From contig NZ_LYCS01000005.1 in NCBI RefSeq assembly GCF_001659985.1, positions 1,912 through 65,911 of the forward strand: a DNA stretch of 64,000 bases, in the 5' to 3' direction. This document shows, one piece after another, positions 1-8,065 of the stretch. A model generated the notes under the pieces. It had not been told where the DNA came from, did no database searches, and worked only from the letters and a program-made list of their open reading frames with translations. Every line of letters begins with the position of its first letter. Position 1 is the first letter of the stretch. Both the position numbers and the translations under genes were made by a program. This DNA comes from Oceanobacillus sp. Castelsardo (GTDB taxonomy: Bacteria; Bacillota; Bacilli; Bacillales; Amphibacillaceae).

Positions 1-185
1 TCTGTTGGTTGCTCTTCTCCACCTTCACCTGGCTCTTCTGGGTCCGTTGGCTGCTCTTCTCCGCCGTCACCTGGCTCTTCTGGGTCCGTTGGCTGCCCTT
101 CTCCGCCGTCACCTGGTTCTTCTGGATCTGTTGGTTGTTCTTCTCCGCCGTCACCTGGCTCTTCTGGATCCGTCGGCTGTTCTCC
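1..185 (-). repeat. 42-bp in-frame tandem repeat in surface protein gene
   Basis: About 4.4 copies of a 42-bp unit lie in register, each encoding 14 residues (EQPTDPEEPGDGGE with D/E and E/G changes). The array continues beyond the window edge. Units differ mostly by single substitutions, so copy number could change by slippage without breaking the frame. Confidence 0.85.
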
Positions 186-908
186 ATAATAATCCTCGTG
201 TTCAAAATACTCTGTTCCCACAGTATAATCATATTCAATAGCACCTGATACTGTAGTAGGATCAGCCCCACCATCCGTAAGTGCTAAGGTGAAAGTATGA
301 TCTCCCATAGGAAGTGGTTCCGATGTAAAAGCTAGTGTAATAAGTAATGAAGGAGTACGAATAGAATCATCAAGTCTTACATTATTAGCTTCCATGAAAT
401 CTGACAAATGATATTCGAACATATTTTCTTCTGCATTAAAATTAATAAAACCATCTTGATCTAACTCAGAACTATAAACTCTATCACCATTTTCATCAAG
501 GAAAGACCCTGACATATGAGAGTATAATAACGAATTAGATAAATAATCTTCGTTGTCCATATAATGTGCAAATTCATCTGGAACTTTAAAGGTAAAAATT
601 AAATCGTCATGGCTCTCATCGGCATGAATATTTACGTGTACCCCTAAACTGTGCTCTGTATATCCATAATAAGGCATATGGAGAAACGGGCTACGAGACG
701 AATATTCCGTAAATTCCGCTAGATTTTGAGCCTGTGCATACGCTACGGATGTTCCTAGTACATTCTCTTTATCTACCACATTTAGTACATTTGTTGCAAC
801 AGGCGTCCCTAATGCTAGAGTTGTTGCAATGGTTAATCCAGCTGCACGATTACGTAATCGCTTTCTACCTTTCTTCTTCATCATTAATTTGTAATCATAA
901 CGCTTCAC
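1..908 (-). CDS. Secreted repeat-tailed surface protein (3' end outside window)
   Basis: The coding sequence enters from the left edge and reads leftward, so its C-terminus is missing. I chose the GTG at 908 because a GGGAG ribosome site lies 7 bases upstream; an ATG pair at 881-884 is the alternative. The N-terminus is a basic run (KKKGRKRLRNR, residues about 11-21), then a hydrophobic stretch and a possible signal-peptidase site after AYA near residue 58. A folded region of about 180 residues follows that I do not recognise. After it come acidic 14-residue repeats with the core EQPTDPEEPGDGGE, typical of a wall-spanning stalk or linker. The protein is therefore probably exported and may continue to an anchor outside the window. 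Function unknown. Confidence 0.75.
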   Translation of the reverse strand, partial: MKRYDYKLMMKKKGRKRLRNRAAGLTIATTLALGTPVATNVLNVVDKENVLGTSVAYAQAQNLAEFTEYSSRSPFLHMPYYGYTEHSLGVHVNIHADESHDDLIFTFKVPDEFAHYMDNEDYLSNSLLYSHMSGSFLDENGDRVYSSELDQDGFINFNAEENMFEYHLSDFMEANNVRLDDSIRTPSLLITLAFTSEPLPMGDHTFTLALTDGGADPTTVSGAIEYDYTVGTEYFEHEDYYGEQPTDPEEPGDGGEEQPTDPEEPGDGGEGQPTDPEEPGDGGEEQPTDPEEPGEGGEEQPT

Positions 909-960
909 TTTAAAACTCCCACCCTTTTTTCCATTTTTCTCCAAATTTAGTTCCTATATA

Positions 961-990
961 ATAGTAGTAAATAAGTCAAAAGCACGTCAA
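961..990 (-). promoter_or_regulatory. Candidate sigma-A promoter for the surface protein gene
   Basis: On the minus strand TTGACG (985-990) and TACTAT (961-966) are separated by 18 bases, about 50 bases upstream of the GTG start. The match is fair and untested. Confidence 0.4.
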
Positions 991-1333
991 TAAAGCATTG
1001 TACCCGTTACTTTTGATTGAATTTAACTAAACCAAATGAAATCACTAAACATTTATACGTATGTATTGACTCTATTATCAGGACTTTATTAACACGATTA
1101 ATATATCGAACTAGAATAATTAATTTACCTTAACTATATTTCTGTTTAAAATATCAAGTAAAGCAGGAGAATTTTACTATGATTTTCGCGAAAAGTTTAC
1201 AACAATTCTATTTTTTAAAATAAATAGTCTCCTTTTTGACATATTCCGCTTAGTACCTTTACCCTTATATTAACTACTAAATTGATATAGAATATAGTAG
1301 ATAAACATATTTCAAAAGTACATATATAAATAG
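991..1333. other. AT-rich intergenic region, nothing recognised
   Basis: This divergent spacer between the surface protein and the methyltransferase gene is very AT-rich. I see no open reading frame, RNA family or repeat in it. A TTGACA at 1236-1241 has no convincing -10 partner. Confidence 0.6.
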
Positions 1334-1342
1334 GTGAATAAA

Positions 1343-2215
1343 TTGATACATAATAAAATTAAAGAAGATAACTACAAAGTATTTGCATTACTAAGCAATT
1401 ACCTGAATAATGCACCTAACTTTATTGATAAAGAAGAAATTGATGAGATTGCTACAAATAGTATATCGGAGGAATATGCATTCGGGGTCATTTTAGCTGC
1501 TGCCTTTGGACTGGATATTGTGGAGAATGCTGAGGATAAGGACTTGTTCTACCACTATTTTGATAAGATGTTTCATAAACTGGATCCAGCAGAGTATTAT
1601 AATAATCCTTATTATAAAAATATCAAGATCCCGACTATGAAAATCGGCAATAGTGAATTGAAGTATGAAAAATATAAACCATTTGAAGGGTTTGTTTGTA
1701 ATGACATCATTCAAACGGAAAAGGGAAGGCAAATTCCACAAATTGGATTTTTCAATACGGAATTTAAATTTCCGGCGATTTTGGAGAAAGATAGAATCTG
1801 GATGACCATCACGCCGAATGAAATAGAAACGATGAAAGAAGCCGTGGAAGGGGCCTTTGGTAATGTTCTAACATACGGACTTGGCCTAGGCTATTACCCG
1901 TATATGATTTCTGAAAAAGATAATGTAGAGAGCATTACAATAGTAGAAAGTAATCAAGATGTAATTAATTTATTTAAAAATTATATCTTACCACAATTTA
2001 AAAATACCGAAAAAGTAAAGATTATCCAAGTAGATGCCTTTGAATATGCACAAAAGCACATGCCATATGAAAACTATGATTTTGTGTTTACAGATTTATG
2101 GCACGATGTTTCGGATGGAATGGACATGTATTTAAAAATGAAAGAATACGAACATCTTTGTCCAAATACGGTATTTTCTTATTGGATTGAAAAGTCTATT
2201 TTGTGCTATTTATAA
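1343..2215 (+). CDS. Class I SAM-dependent methyltransferase (spermidine-synthase-like fold)
   Basis: A 290-residue soluble protein. The C-terminal half has a Rossmann methyltransferase core: a glycine-rich loop TYGLGLGYYPYM (SAM-binding motif I), then an acidic strand end ITIVESNQ (motif II), IIQVDAFEYA (motif III) and DFVFTDLW (motif IV). The N-terminal half has no recognised domain. I prefer the TTG at 1343, since TAGGTGAA sits 5-6 bases before it; the in-frame GTG at 1334 is inside that ribosome site. The gene stands alone, followed by a hairpin shared with the convergent gene. The methyl acceptor cannot be read from sequence. Confidence 0.75.
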   Translation: MIHNKIKEDNYKVFALLSNYLNNAPNFIDKEEIDEIATNSISEEYAFGVILAAAFGLDIVENAEDKDLFYHYFDKMFHKLDPAEYYNNPYYKNIKIPTMKIGNSELKYEKYKPFEGFVCNDIIQTEKGRQIPQIGFFNTEFKFPAILEKDRIWMTITPNEIETMKEAVEGAFGNVLTYGLGLGYYPYMISEKDNVESITIVESNQDVINLFKNYILPQFKNTEKVKIIQVDAFEYAQKHMPYENYDFVFTDLWHDVSDGMDMYLKMKEYEHLCPNTVFSYWIEKSILCYL

Positions 2216-2252
2216 TAGGGTAATAACAACGAGAAAATAATATTAAAAAACA

Positions 2253-2282
2253 GTTCCGCTCCCCAGACCTGGTGAGCGGAAC
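2253..2282. terminator. Hairpin between convergent genes
   Basis: Perfect 9-bp arms GTTCCGCTC and GAGCGGAAC surround a 12-base loop. An A-run precedes it and a T-rich stretch follows, so it can serve both the methyltransferase and the aldolase-like gene. Confidence 0.6.
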
Positions 2283-2363
2283 CATTTTGTTCGTTTGAGT
2301 ATTTTTTATGTGTATTAAGAATCATATTTCGAGGCTATCAGTTCCAACCGATTACTCTCACAC

Positions 2364-3065
2364 TCAGTACGTCTCCACTTTAATATTTGTATTAATTAAG
2401 TTAGTACAATTTTCACCAAACGTTGCTTTCCAACGTTGTTTCCATTTATCCGCTTCTGCTCCCGTGTCCGTATATGCGAATAACGTTTCTATGATATCTG
2501 GCGATACCGAAAGAGCCCTCACACCTGTTAAAACACTATCATAGATTTCACGTTCATCACGAAAGCCCTCTCCTATAATTTGACATGGACATTCATCATG
2601 ACGAAACATTTGAACTATCTCTTCTATCGCTTGTTCACCATTACCGGTTAAGTTATCTAATCGATTTACATTCAAAGAAACATATTTCGCTCCTGCATTC
2701 GCCGCCATGATTGCTTGGAACGGTGTATAAATGGTCGTTGCTAGAGTTGGGATTTCTTCATCTGTTAATTGTTTGATTGCCTTCATTCCTTCACTAGTTG
2801 CAGGAACTACCAGAATACCATTGCCCGAAACAGCTTCCAACAGGTATTTCCCTTCATCCACCATTTCTTCCGCCTTATCACCTATCGCTTGGACAAATAT
2901 TTCCTTTTTATCACCAATTATCGTACAAATTTCTCGCAACACTTCTAAGTACGGTTTCCCTTCATTTACGAGAATTCTCGGATTTGTTGTTACCCCGGCA
3001 ATTGGATAATAACCATTTAATTGTTCAATTTTCTTTACATTTACTGTTTCGATATACACTTTCAT
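2364..3065 (-). CDS. Transaldolase/fructose-6-phosphate aldolase family protein lacking the Schiff-base lysine
   Basis: The 233 residues align end to end with E. coli FsaA as I recall it: VTTNP at 25-29 including Asn28, Gln59, TTIYTPFQ and NVNRLDN with its Arg. The family's lysine (K85 of FsaA, in a VVKVP context) is replaced: the codons read Ile-Leu-Val-Val-Pro, putting Val86 at the Lys position. Asp6 is Glu6 and the FsaA Ser166 position is Gly. A normal aldolase mechanism is therefore unlikely. It may be a non-catalytic or re-purposed member. The ribosome site AAGGAGG is 8 bases before the ATG. It lies downstream of the iolG-like gene on the same strand, but a terminator and a dispersed element separate them. 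Confidence 0.8.
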   Translation of the reverse strand: MKVYIETVNVKKIEQLNGYYPIAGVTTNPRILVNEGKPYLEVLREICTIIGDKKEIFVQAIGDKAEEMVDEGKYLLEAVSGNGILVVPATSEGMKAIKQLTDEEIPTLATTIYTPFQAIMAANAGAKYVSLNVNRLDNLTGNGEQAIEEIVQMFRHDECPCQIIGEGFRDEREIYDSVLTGVRALSVSPDIIETLFAYTDTGAEADKWKQRWKATFGENCTNLINTNIKVETY

Positions 3066-3087
3066 AGATATGTACCTCCTTAGTAAA

Positions 3088-3161
3088 CTTGGCGTTCCCT
3101 TGGGCTTAAGCGAATGCCTTTAGTTGCACTTATGCAGTTAAGAAAGTTTATTTCTTATCTG
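3088..3161. repeat. Structured dispersed element, copy 1 of 2
   Basis: Shares the core ATGCCTTTAGTTGCACTTATGC with 27742-27821 apart from one base. Two flanking stems are conserved in shape but not in sequence: GGCGTTC/GAATGCC, and CAGTTAAGAAA/TTTCTTATCTG. It sits just upstream of the ribosome site of the aldolase-like gene, so on the minus strand it would lie in that gene's leader. Confidence 0.55.
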
Positions 3162-3329
3162 TGAAATTTAAATAGATATAAACTTCCTTCTATTAAAAGT
3201 ACGTCTTTCTACTTGTTGTATACCCGAATGGTAGATTTGGAAAACTATTAAGCTTACTAGGGTGGTAATCCGAATCCATCTATATGCTTTACCGTATCTA
3301 TGAAGAAAAAGTTTCACAACTGCAAAAAA

Positions 3330-3352
3330 GAGCCCCCTACCACAGGAAGCTC
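3330..3352 (-). terminator. Terminator of the inositol-dehydrogenase-like gene
   Basis: Minus-strand hairpin with outer arms GAGC/GCTC and inner CC/GG pairs, followed immediately by TTTTTT. It lies just after the stop codon of the 3364-4374 gene. Confidence 0.65.
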
Positions 3353-3363
3353 CTACATTTCAA

Positions 3364-4374
3364 TTAATCTACCATTTTAACTTTAACCGGCATTCCAGTT
3401 TCTAAAGATTCATTCGCCGCAGCGGCAATTCGTTGTGCCATGATTCCGTCTCGGAAAGAACATGGAACTTCTCCATCATTGCGGATGGCATCGAAGAATT
3501 CAGATGTTTCTTTAATGTAAGCATCGTTATATCTTTCAAGGAAGAAGTGTAATGGGTTGTCACCTTTTACTCCATCTTTGGAAGATATTTCAACCGTTGA
3601 TTCTAGTTCGTTTTGAGCTGTTGCAGCACCATTTGAGCCGAATGCTTCAACACGTTGGTCATAACCATAAACTGCTTGACGGCTATTATCAATAACACCC
3701 ATTGCACCATTAGCAAATTTCAAGGAAATGATAGCAGTGTCGATATCCCCTATTTTACCAATTTCAGGGTTAACTAAAGAAGCGCCTTGAACATAAACTT
3801 CTTCTACTTCTGAGCCTGCGATATAGCGTACCATATCAAAATCATGAATCGCCATGTCCATGAATAGACCACCAGAAGTTGGTATGTAGTCTAATGATGG
3901 AGGCTCAGGGTCTCTTGAAGTAACTTTAAGAATGTGTAGATCTCCTATTTCCTTTGATTCTACTAACCTGCGAACTTTCGAGAAGTTGCGGTCAAATCTT
4001 CTATTAAATCCGATTTGGAATTTAACTCCAGCTTGTTTTACCGCCTCATACGCTTCAAGAGTCTCCTCATCAGAGAAACTAATTGGTTTTTCACAGAAAA
4101 TGTTTTTACCAGCTGCAGCAGCTGCTTTAATAATTTCAATATGCGTATTGGTTGGAGAACAAATCATGACTACATTGATTTCAGGGTCATTAATAATATC
4201 TTCGTAGTTCTTCGTGATTTCTTCCACACCAGAAGTTTCAAACCATTCACTTAAATGATCAGCGAATACATCGGAAACCATTTTCACACGAACATTGGAC
4301 ATGTTCTTAATGTTATCAATATGTAGTTTACCAATTCTACCAGCGCCAACTACGCCAACAACGATATCTGCCAT
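3364..4374 (-). CDS. iolG: Gfo/Idh/MocA oxidoreductase, probable inositol 2-dehydrogenase
   Basis: A 336-residue NAD(P)-dependent oxidoreductase. Visible features are the N-terminal Rossmann motif GVVGAGRIG, the family motif CEKPIS carrying the catalytic lysine, and the Asp/His pair in MDMAIHDFDM. Length and overall pattern match IolG, which oxidises myo-inositol to scyllo-inosose, but related dehydrogenases act on other cyclitols or sugars. I use the second ATG at 4374 because AAAGGAG lies 8 bases before it and only 2 bases before the first ATG (4380). No other iol genes are adjacent, so the substrate stays open. A cre-like site about 165 bp upstream suggests catabolite control. Confidence 0.8.
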   Translation of the reverse strand: MADIVVGVVGAGRIGKLHIDNIKNMSNVRVKMVSDVFADHLSEWFETSGVEEITKNYEDIINDPEINVVMICSPTNTHIEIIKAAAAAGKNIFCEKPISFSDEETLEAYEAVKQAGVKFQIGFNRRFDRNFSKVRRLVESKEIGDLHILKVTSRDPEPPSLDYIPTSGGLFMDMAIHDFDMVRYIAGSEVEEVYVQGASLVNPEIGKIGDIDTAIISLKFANGAMGVIDNSRQAVYGYDQRVEAFGSNGAATAQNELESTVEISSKDGVKGDNPLHFFLERYNDAYIKETSEFFDAIRNDGEVPCSFRDGIMAQRIAAAANESLETGMPVKVKMVD

Positions 4375-4538
4375 TTTCATTTCTCCTTTTGACAGAGTTA
4401 CAGCTTTCGTCTCTTCCAGTTTAGAAAAAAGCTGCTTCTCTCTATAATTTTAAAAGTTTTATATTTTTTTGTTTTAACTTAGGTAGTTGCTCCAAAAGGA
4501 TACGTTTTTCAACTTAAGTTATGATTACATTTTAATAC

Positions 4539-4552
4539 TGTTAGCGCTTTCG
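4539..4552 (-). promoter_or_regulatory. cre-like site upstream of the iolG-like gene
   Basis: On the minus strand CGAAAGCGCTAACA differs from the CcpA consensus TGWAANCGNTNWCA family only at its first base. It lies in the long leader region of the iolG-like gene, consistent with carbon catabolite control. The rest of the 430-bp spacer shows nothing else I recognise. Confidence 0.5.
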
Positions 4553-4805
4553 GTCAATATTAATTGTTATATTTCGGTAAACTTTTCATTGATTTTGATT
4601 AAGAGTTTATCAATTCGTAAGTTTATTAAATCATCAGATTAATGATGAGAGATTCTTTTTTTGTTAAATCGTTTCCATAGGATTAGTGGAAAAGCTAATT
4701 TAACTCATGTATAATTGGCCTTAATTATTGAGAATATCACCGTTTGTATAAGAGCGGGAAATGACTATAAAACTATCTATCTACTAAAGTTAAAAGGAGA
4801 ATTTG

Positions 4806-5462
4806 ATGATTAAAGCTGTTATTTTCGACTTTGACGGTCTCATTATAGACACGGAAACTGCCTGGTATGATGCATTTAGAGAAACGATGGAGTTATACAA
4901 TGTAGAACTACCACTTGAAAAGTTTGTTACAAGTATCGGTTCCAATGATATTGCACTCTTTCAATATTTCAAAGAGCAACTAGGGGAAAGATACAATCCA
5001 GAAGAAATACAAAATAAAGCAGACAGTATTCATAAAGATAAAATGACTAGTCCACAAGCACGGGACGGGGTACGTGATTATTTAAAAGAGGCAAAAGAAT
5101 TAAACTATAAAATCGCACTAGCTACTAGCTCTACAAAAGAATGGGTAACCCATTATTTAAAAGAGCTTAATCTCTTACAGTATTTTGATGTTCTTATCAC
5201 TCAAGACGATGTTGAAAATGTAAAACCGGAACCAGACTTATACCTTAAAGCCATAGAAGCTTTAAACATTAGTCCTAAAGAGGCTGTTGCATTTGAAGAT
5301 TCACTAAATGGCCTTACATCCGCTCTAACTGCTGGATTAAAGTGTGTCATCGTTCCCAATCCCGTAACCGATGCATTACCTTTTGAAAATCATCATTTAC
5401 GTCTAACATCCATGTCGGAAATGAATTTACATAATGTCATTCAAGTTATGGAAGAAAAATAG
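4806..5462 (+). CDS. HAD-superfamily phosphatase (beta-phosphoglucomutase/YhcW-like)
   Basis: A 218-residue protein of HAD subfamily IA. Motif I is DFDGLIID with the nucleophile aspartate, motif II LATSS, motif III KPEPD with its lysine, and motif IV FEDSLNG. The helical cap lies between motifs I and II. Members act as sugar-phosphate phosphatases or phosphoglucomutases; the substrate is not predictable. The ATG at 4806 is preceded by AAAGGAG with 6-base spacing; an overlapping TTG at 4803 is less likely. The gene is monocistronic, ending in a strong palindromic terminator. Confidence 0.85.
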   Translation: MIKAVIFDFDGLIIDTETAWYDAFRETMELYNVELPLEKFVTSIGSNDIALFQYFKEQLGERYNPEEIQNKADSIHKDKMTSPQARDGVRDYLKEAKELNYKIALATSSTKEWVTHYLKELNLLQYFDVLITQDDVENVKPEPDLYLKAIEALNISPKEAVAFEDSLNGLTSALTAGLKCVIVPNPVTDALPFENHHLRLTSMSEMNLHNVIQVMEEK

Positions 5463-5471
5463 TACAAAGTA

Positions 5472-5504
5472 GTAAGGCCTAGCTCGTTATAAGCTAGGCC
5501 TTAC
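5472..5504. terminator. Bidirectional terminator
   Basis: A perfect 13-bp palindrome (GTAAGGCCTAGCT / AGCTAGGCCTTAC) with a 7-base loop sits between the convergent HAD and membrane-protein genes. Confidence 0.8.
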
Positions 5505-5515
5505 ATTATCCTGCT

Positions 5516-5902
5516 TCAAGTAGATGAGCCTACCCTGTTATTTCTAACTGACATAATGATAAGTAGAAGTACCAACAGAATTCCTACAACCTGTACAATC
5601 ACTGGAAAAGTAAAAACTTTTATCGTATAAAATTCAATCACAATCGCAAAGCTAATAATTTGCAACAAAGAAAATAAAATCTTATGAATTGGTTCGCGGT
5701 TTGATTCTTTTTCAATTACGGTAAAAGCGATATAAGAAAACCCACCCGCTGCAAGTAACATGATAATCCCTACATTATAATAAGGGTAAAAGAAGCTTGG
5801 TACACCCGAAAAATCATATGCCATAAGGTATCCTTTTCCAACTACATACAACATAGCAAAAACAATTATTGCGAATAACTGATACATTACTCTTCTATTC
5901 AA
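5516..5902 (-). CDS. Small four-helix membrane protein, function unknown
   Basis: About 128 residues with four hydrophobic segments and a short basic tail (SVRNNRVGS). I place the start at the TTG at 5902, because AAGGAG lies 8 bases before it; ATGs further upstream (5947, 5959) have no well-placed ribosome site. No catalytic motif is visible, and I do not recognise the family. It is convergent with the HAD gene and stands alone. Confidence 0.6.
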   Translation of the reverse strand: MNRRVMYQLFAIIVFAMLYVVGKGYLMAYDFSGVPSFFYPYYNVGIIMLLAAGGFSYIAFTVIEKESNREPIHKILFSLLQIISFAIVIEFYTIKVFTFPVIVQVVGILLVLLLIIMSVRNNRVGSST

Positions 5903-6239
5903 AAATATCCACTCCTTATCAATTAAAGAACAATGTTTTTTCTTCATGTCCCTTCTCATTTTTGATAAACAGTTTTCCCTTATTCATTCGAATCAATACT
6001 AATTGGAATTAAGTTATTACATTATATGACACACGTATGTTCCTAGAATGGATTTCATTTTTCCCCGCATTATTTACATTCATCGAGTCATTTAAAAGTA
6101 CTGCATTGGTAACTTCTTTCTTCTTTTACATTCCAGTTATCCTATCAAGCCAAACCGGGTAAAAAGTACCTCTATTCCTTCTTCTACCATTGGTGTTAAA
6201 ATGTAAAAGTGAAAAACTGACTTAAAGGAGTAGGGGATT
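5903..6239. other. Intergenic region without recognised elements
   Basis: This divergent spacer holds the possible N-terminal extension of the membrane protein and the leader of the nuclease gene. An AAAGGAG at about 6225 serves the nuclease. I see no RNA or repeat. Confidence 0.5.
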
Positions 6240-7097
6240 TTGCAAAAATTACTAAACATCATTACCCTTTTTATCATTCTGTTAGCTGGCTGTAGTGTGG
6301 AAGGGGCTGGGTTAGATACCGATTTAACGAATGAAGATTCGGTAGACGTGGCAGTGGAAAATGCGGAAACACAAGATGAGCGGGTAGCGGAGGAAGTAAA
6401 ACCACCAGGGGATGAAGCCTTTCATGCCGATTCGAAAAAAGATCAAGAGAGCGATACCGATAAAAAACTAGTAAACGTTCAATTAGTGAAACCAATTGAT
6501 GGCGACACCATAAAAGTGAACATCGATGGCAAAGAAGAAAATGTACGTTTTTTATTAGTTGATACTCCCGAAACAAATCACCCGCGTTTAGGGGAACAGC
6601 CCTTTGGACAGGATGCGAAAAGTTTTACTAGCACAATGGTTCAGAGTGGACAAGTACAATTAGAATTTGATATTTCACATCGAGATAAATATCAAAGATT
6701 GTTAGCTTATGTCTATGTCGACGGCGTTTCCGTGCAAGAGGAATTATTAAAAAATGGATTGGCGAGAGTCGCATATATTTATGAGCCTAACACGAAATAT
6801 GTAGACCAATATGATGCATTACAAAAGAAAGCACAGAAACAAGCTGTTGGGATATGGAGTGTAGAAAACTACGCAACAGACCGGGGCTTTGACGAATCTG
6901 TTTTCACCTCTTCCGAAGAAAAGAAGGAACCTTCTAGTAAATCCAGTAGTTGTGATATTAAAGGAAACATCGCAAAAGACGGAGAGAAAATCTATCATAT
7001 GCCCGACCAACAATTTTATAAAGTAACGAAACCGGAAGAAATGTTCTGTTCCGAACAAGAAGCTGTGGATGCCGGGTTTAGAAAATCAATGCGATAA
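6240..7097 (+). CDS. Thermonuclease-family lipoprotein (staphylococcal nuclease fold)
   Basis: A 285-residue secreted nuclease. It starts with TTG, with AAAGGAG 9 bases upstream. The signal peptide ends in the lipobox LLAGC (Cys18), so the product should be anchored to the outer face of the membrane. A charged linker leads into an SNase domain at about residues 78-205. Conserved catalytic positions are visible: the Arg and Glu of VRFLLVDTPET and the Arg of DKYQRLLAYV. The C-terminus has a small Cys-containing module (CDIKGNI ... MFCSEQEAVDAGFRKS) of the type often found after SNase domains in Bacillus (sunset-like). It resembles B. subtilis YncB. Likely role: extracellular DNA/RNA degradation. 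Confidence 0.85.
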   Translation: MQKLLNIITLFIILLAGCSVEGAGLDTDLTNEDSVDVAVENAETQDERVAEEVKPPGDEAFHADSKKDQESDTDKKLVNVQLVKPIDGDTIKVNIDGKEENVRFLLVDTPETNHPRLGEQPFGQDAKSFTSTMVQSGQVQLEFDISHRDKYQRLLAYVYVDGVSVQEELLKNGLARVAYIYEPNTKYVDQYDALQKKAQKQAVGIWSVENYATDRGFDESVFTSSEEKKEPSSKSSSCDIKGNIAKDGEKIYHMPDQQFYKVTKPEEMFCSEQEAVDAGFRKSMR

Positions 7098-7128
7098 TGG
7101 AACATTATTAAATACTTCTTCATCTATT

Positions 7129-7155
7129 AAGCTGTGAGACCATCTCTCATGGCTT
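7129..7155 (+). terminator. Probable terminator of the nuclease gene
   Basis: Arms AAGCTGTGAGA and TCTCATGGCTT pair with one wobble around a 4-base loop. A moderately T-rich tail (GTTTGTATTT) follows. Confidence 0.5.
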
Positions 7156-7329
7156 GTTTGTATTTATCTCTTCTTCTATAGTTTTCACAAACAGGTGACA
7201 GTTTCCCTATTTTTTAGCAATTAATAGTAAATTATTACCATGATAACACAAACATAATTTTATATAATTTTATTGTATGATAGTTTTACGGGAAGATAAA
7301 AAATATCTTCCCGGCCCAAAGGAGAACAT

Positions 7330-7983
7330 ATGAAGTACTACGGAAGGTTCATTTTATTAATTTTATCGTTGACTTATACGTTGATATATTCGATAGTAGG
7401 AATAGTTGAGATTATCCCTTTCACTATCTTCATAATCATACATGCAGGTTTTTCATGGTTTATCGGAAGTTGGTATGATAAGTTCAAATACCTATCCTAT
7501 CACGACCCGCTAACCGGTGTTTACAATCGTAGGTATGCCTACATCTTTTTTGAAAAGCAGTTTAAACGAGCAAAACGCAAGAATGAGAGAATAGGAATTT
7601 TAAATATTGATATTGATGATTTTAAAGTGATCAATGATTCCTATGGCCATAATTATGGTGATTTCATTTTACAGGAATTATGCAATCTGATTATGAGGAA
7701 TATTCGCAAAGAGGATATTCTCGTTCGCTGGGGCGGCGATGAATTTATTGTATTATTGTATAATATGGATTGTACATCTGCGCAAATCCTCATGAATCAA
7801 ATCAACGAGTCGATTAAGGCTGAATTGAATAATTGTCAAGAATCCAATAAGCCGGATATGACACTATCCATCGGGCATTCCATTTATCCAGAAGATGGAC
7901 AAACTATTTCAAAATTATTATCGATTGCCGATAAAAGAATGTATAGAATAAAATCTAAAACGAAAGAAGTTAGTTCATCATGA
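7330..7983 (+). CDS. Membrane-bound GGDEF protein, probable diguanylate cyclase
   Basis: A 217-residue protein with two N-terminal transmembrane helices (about 6-24 and 28-48) and a cytoplasmic GGDEF domain. The active-site loop RWGGDEF (GGDEF 135-139) is intact. An RxxD motif (RKED, 126-129) lies five residues before it, the position of the c-di-GMP inhibitory site. There is no PAS or other sensor beyond the membrane helices. Start: ATG after CAAAGGAGAACAT. It begins a same-strand series with HD-GYP, peptide and protease genes; 82 bp separate it from the HD-GYP gene, so shared transcription is likely but unproven. Confidence 0.88.
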   Translation: MKYYGRFILLILSLTYTLIYSIVGIVEIIPFTIFIIIHAGFSWFIGSWYDKFKYLSYHDPLTGVYNRRYAYIFFEKQFKRAKRKNERIGILNIDIDDFKVINDSYGHNYGDFILQELCNLIMRNIRKEDILVRWGGDEFIVLLYNMDCTSAQILMNQINESIKAELNNCQESNKPDMTLSIGHSIYPEDGQTISKLLSIADKRMYRIKSKTKEVSSS

Positions 7984-8065
7984 ATCAAGTACATTCCCAC
8001 CGTCCTATAGCCAATTGGAACGAGATCCATCGGGCTAATCTAATTATGATTAGTGAGGGAAAAAT

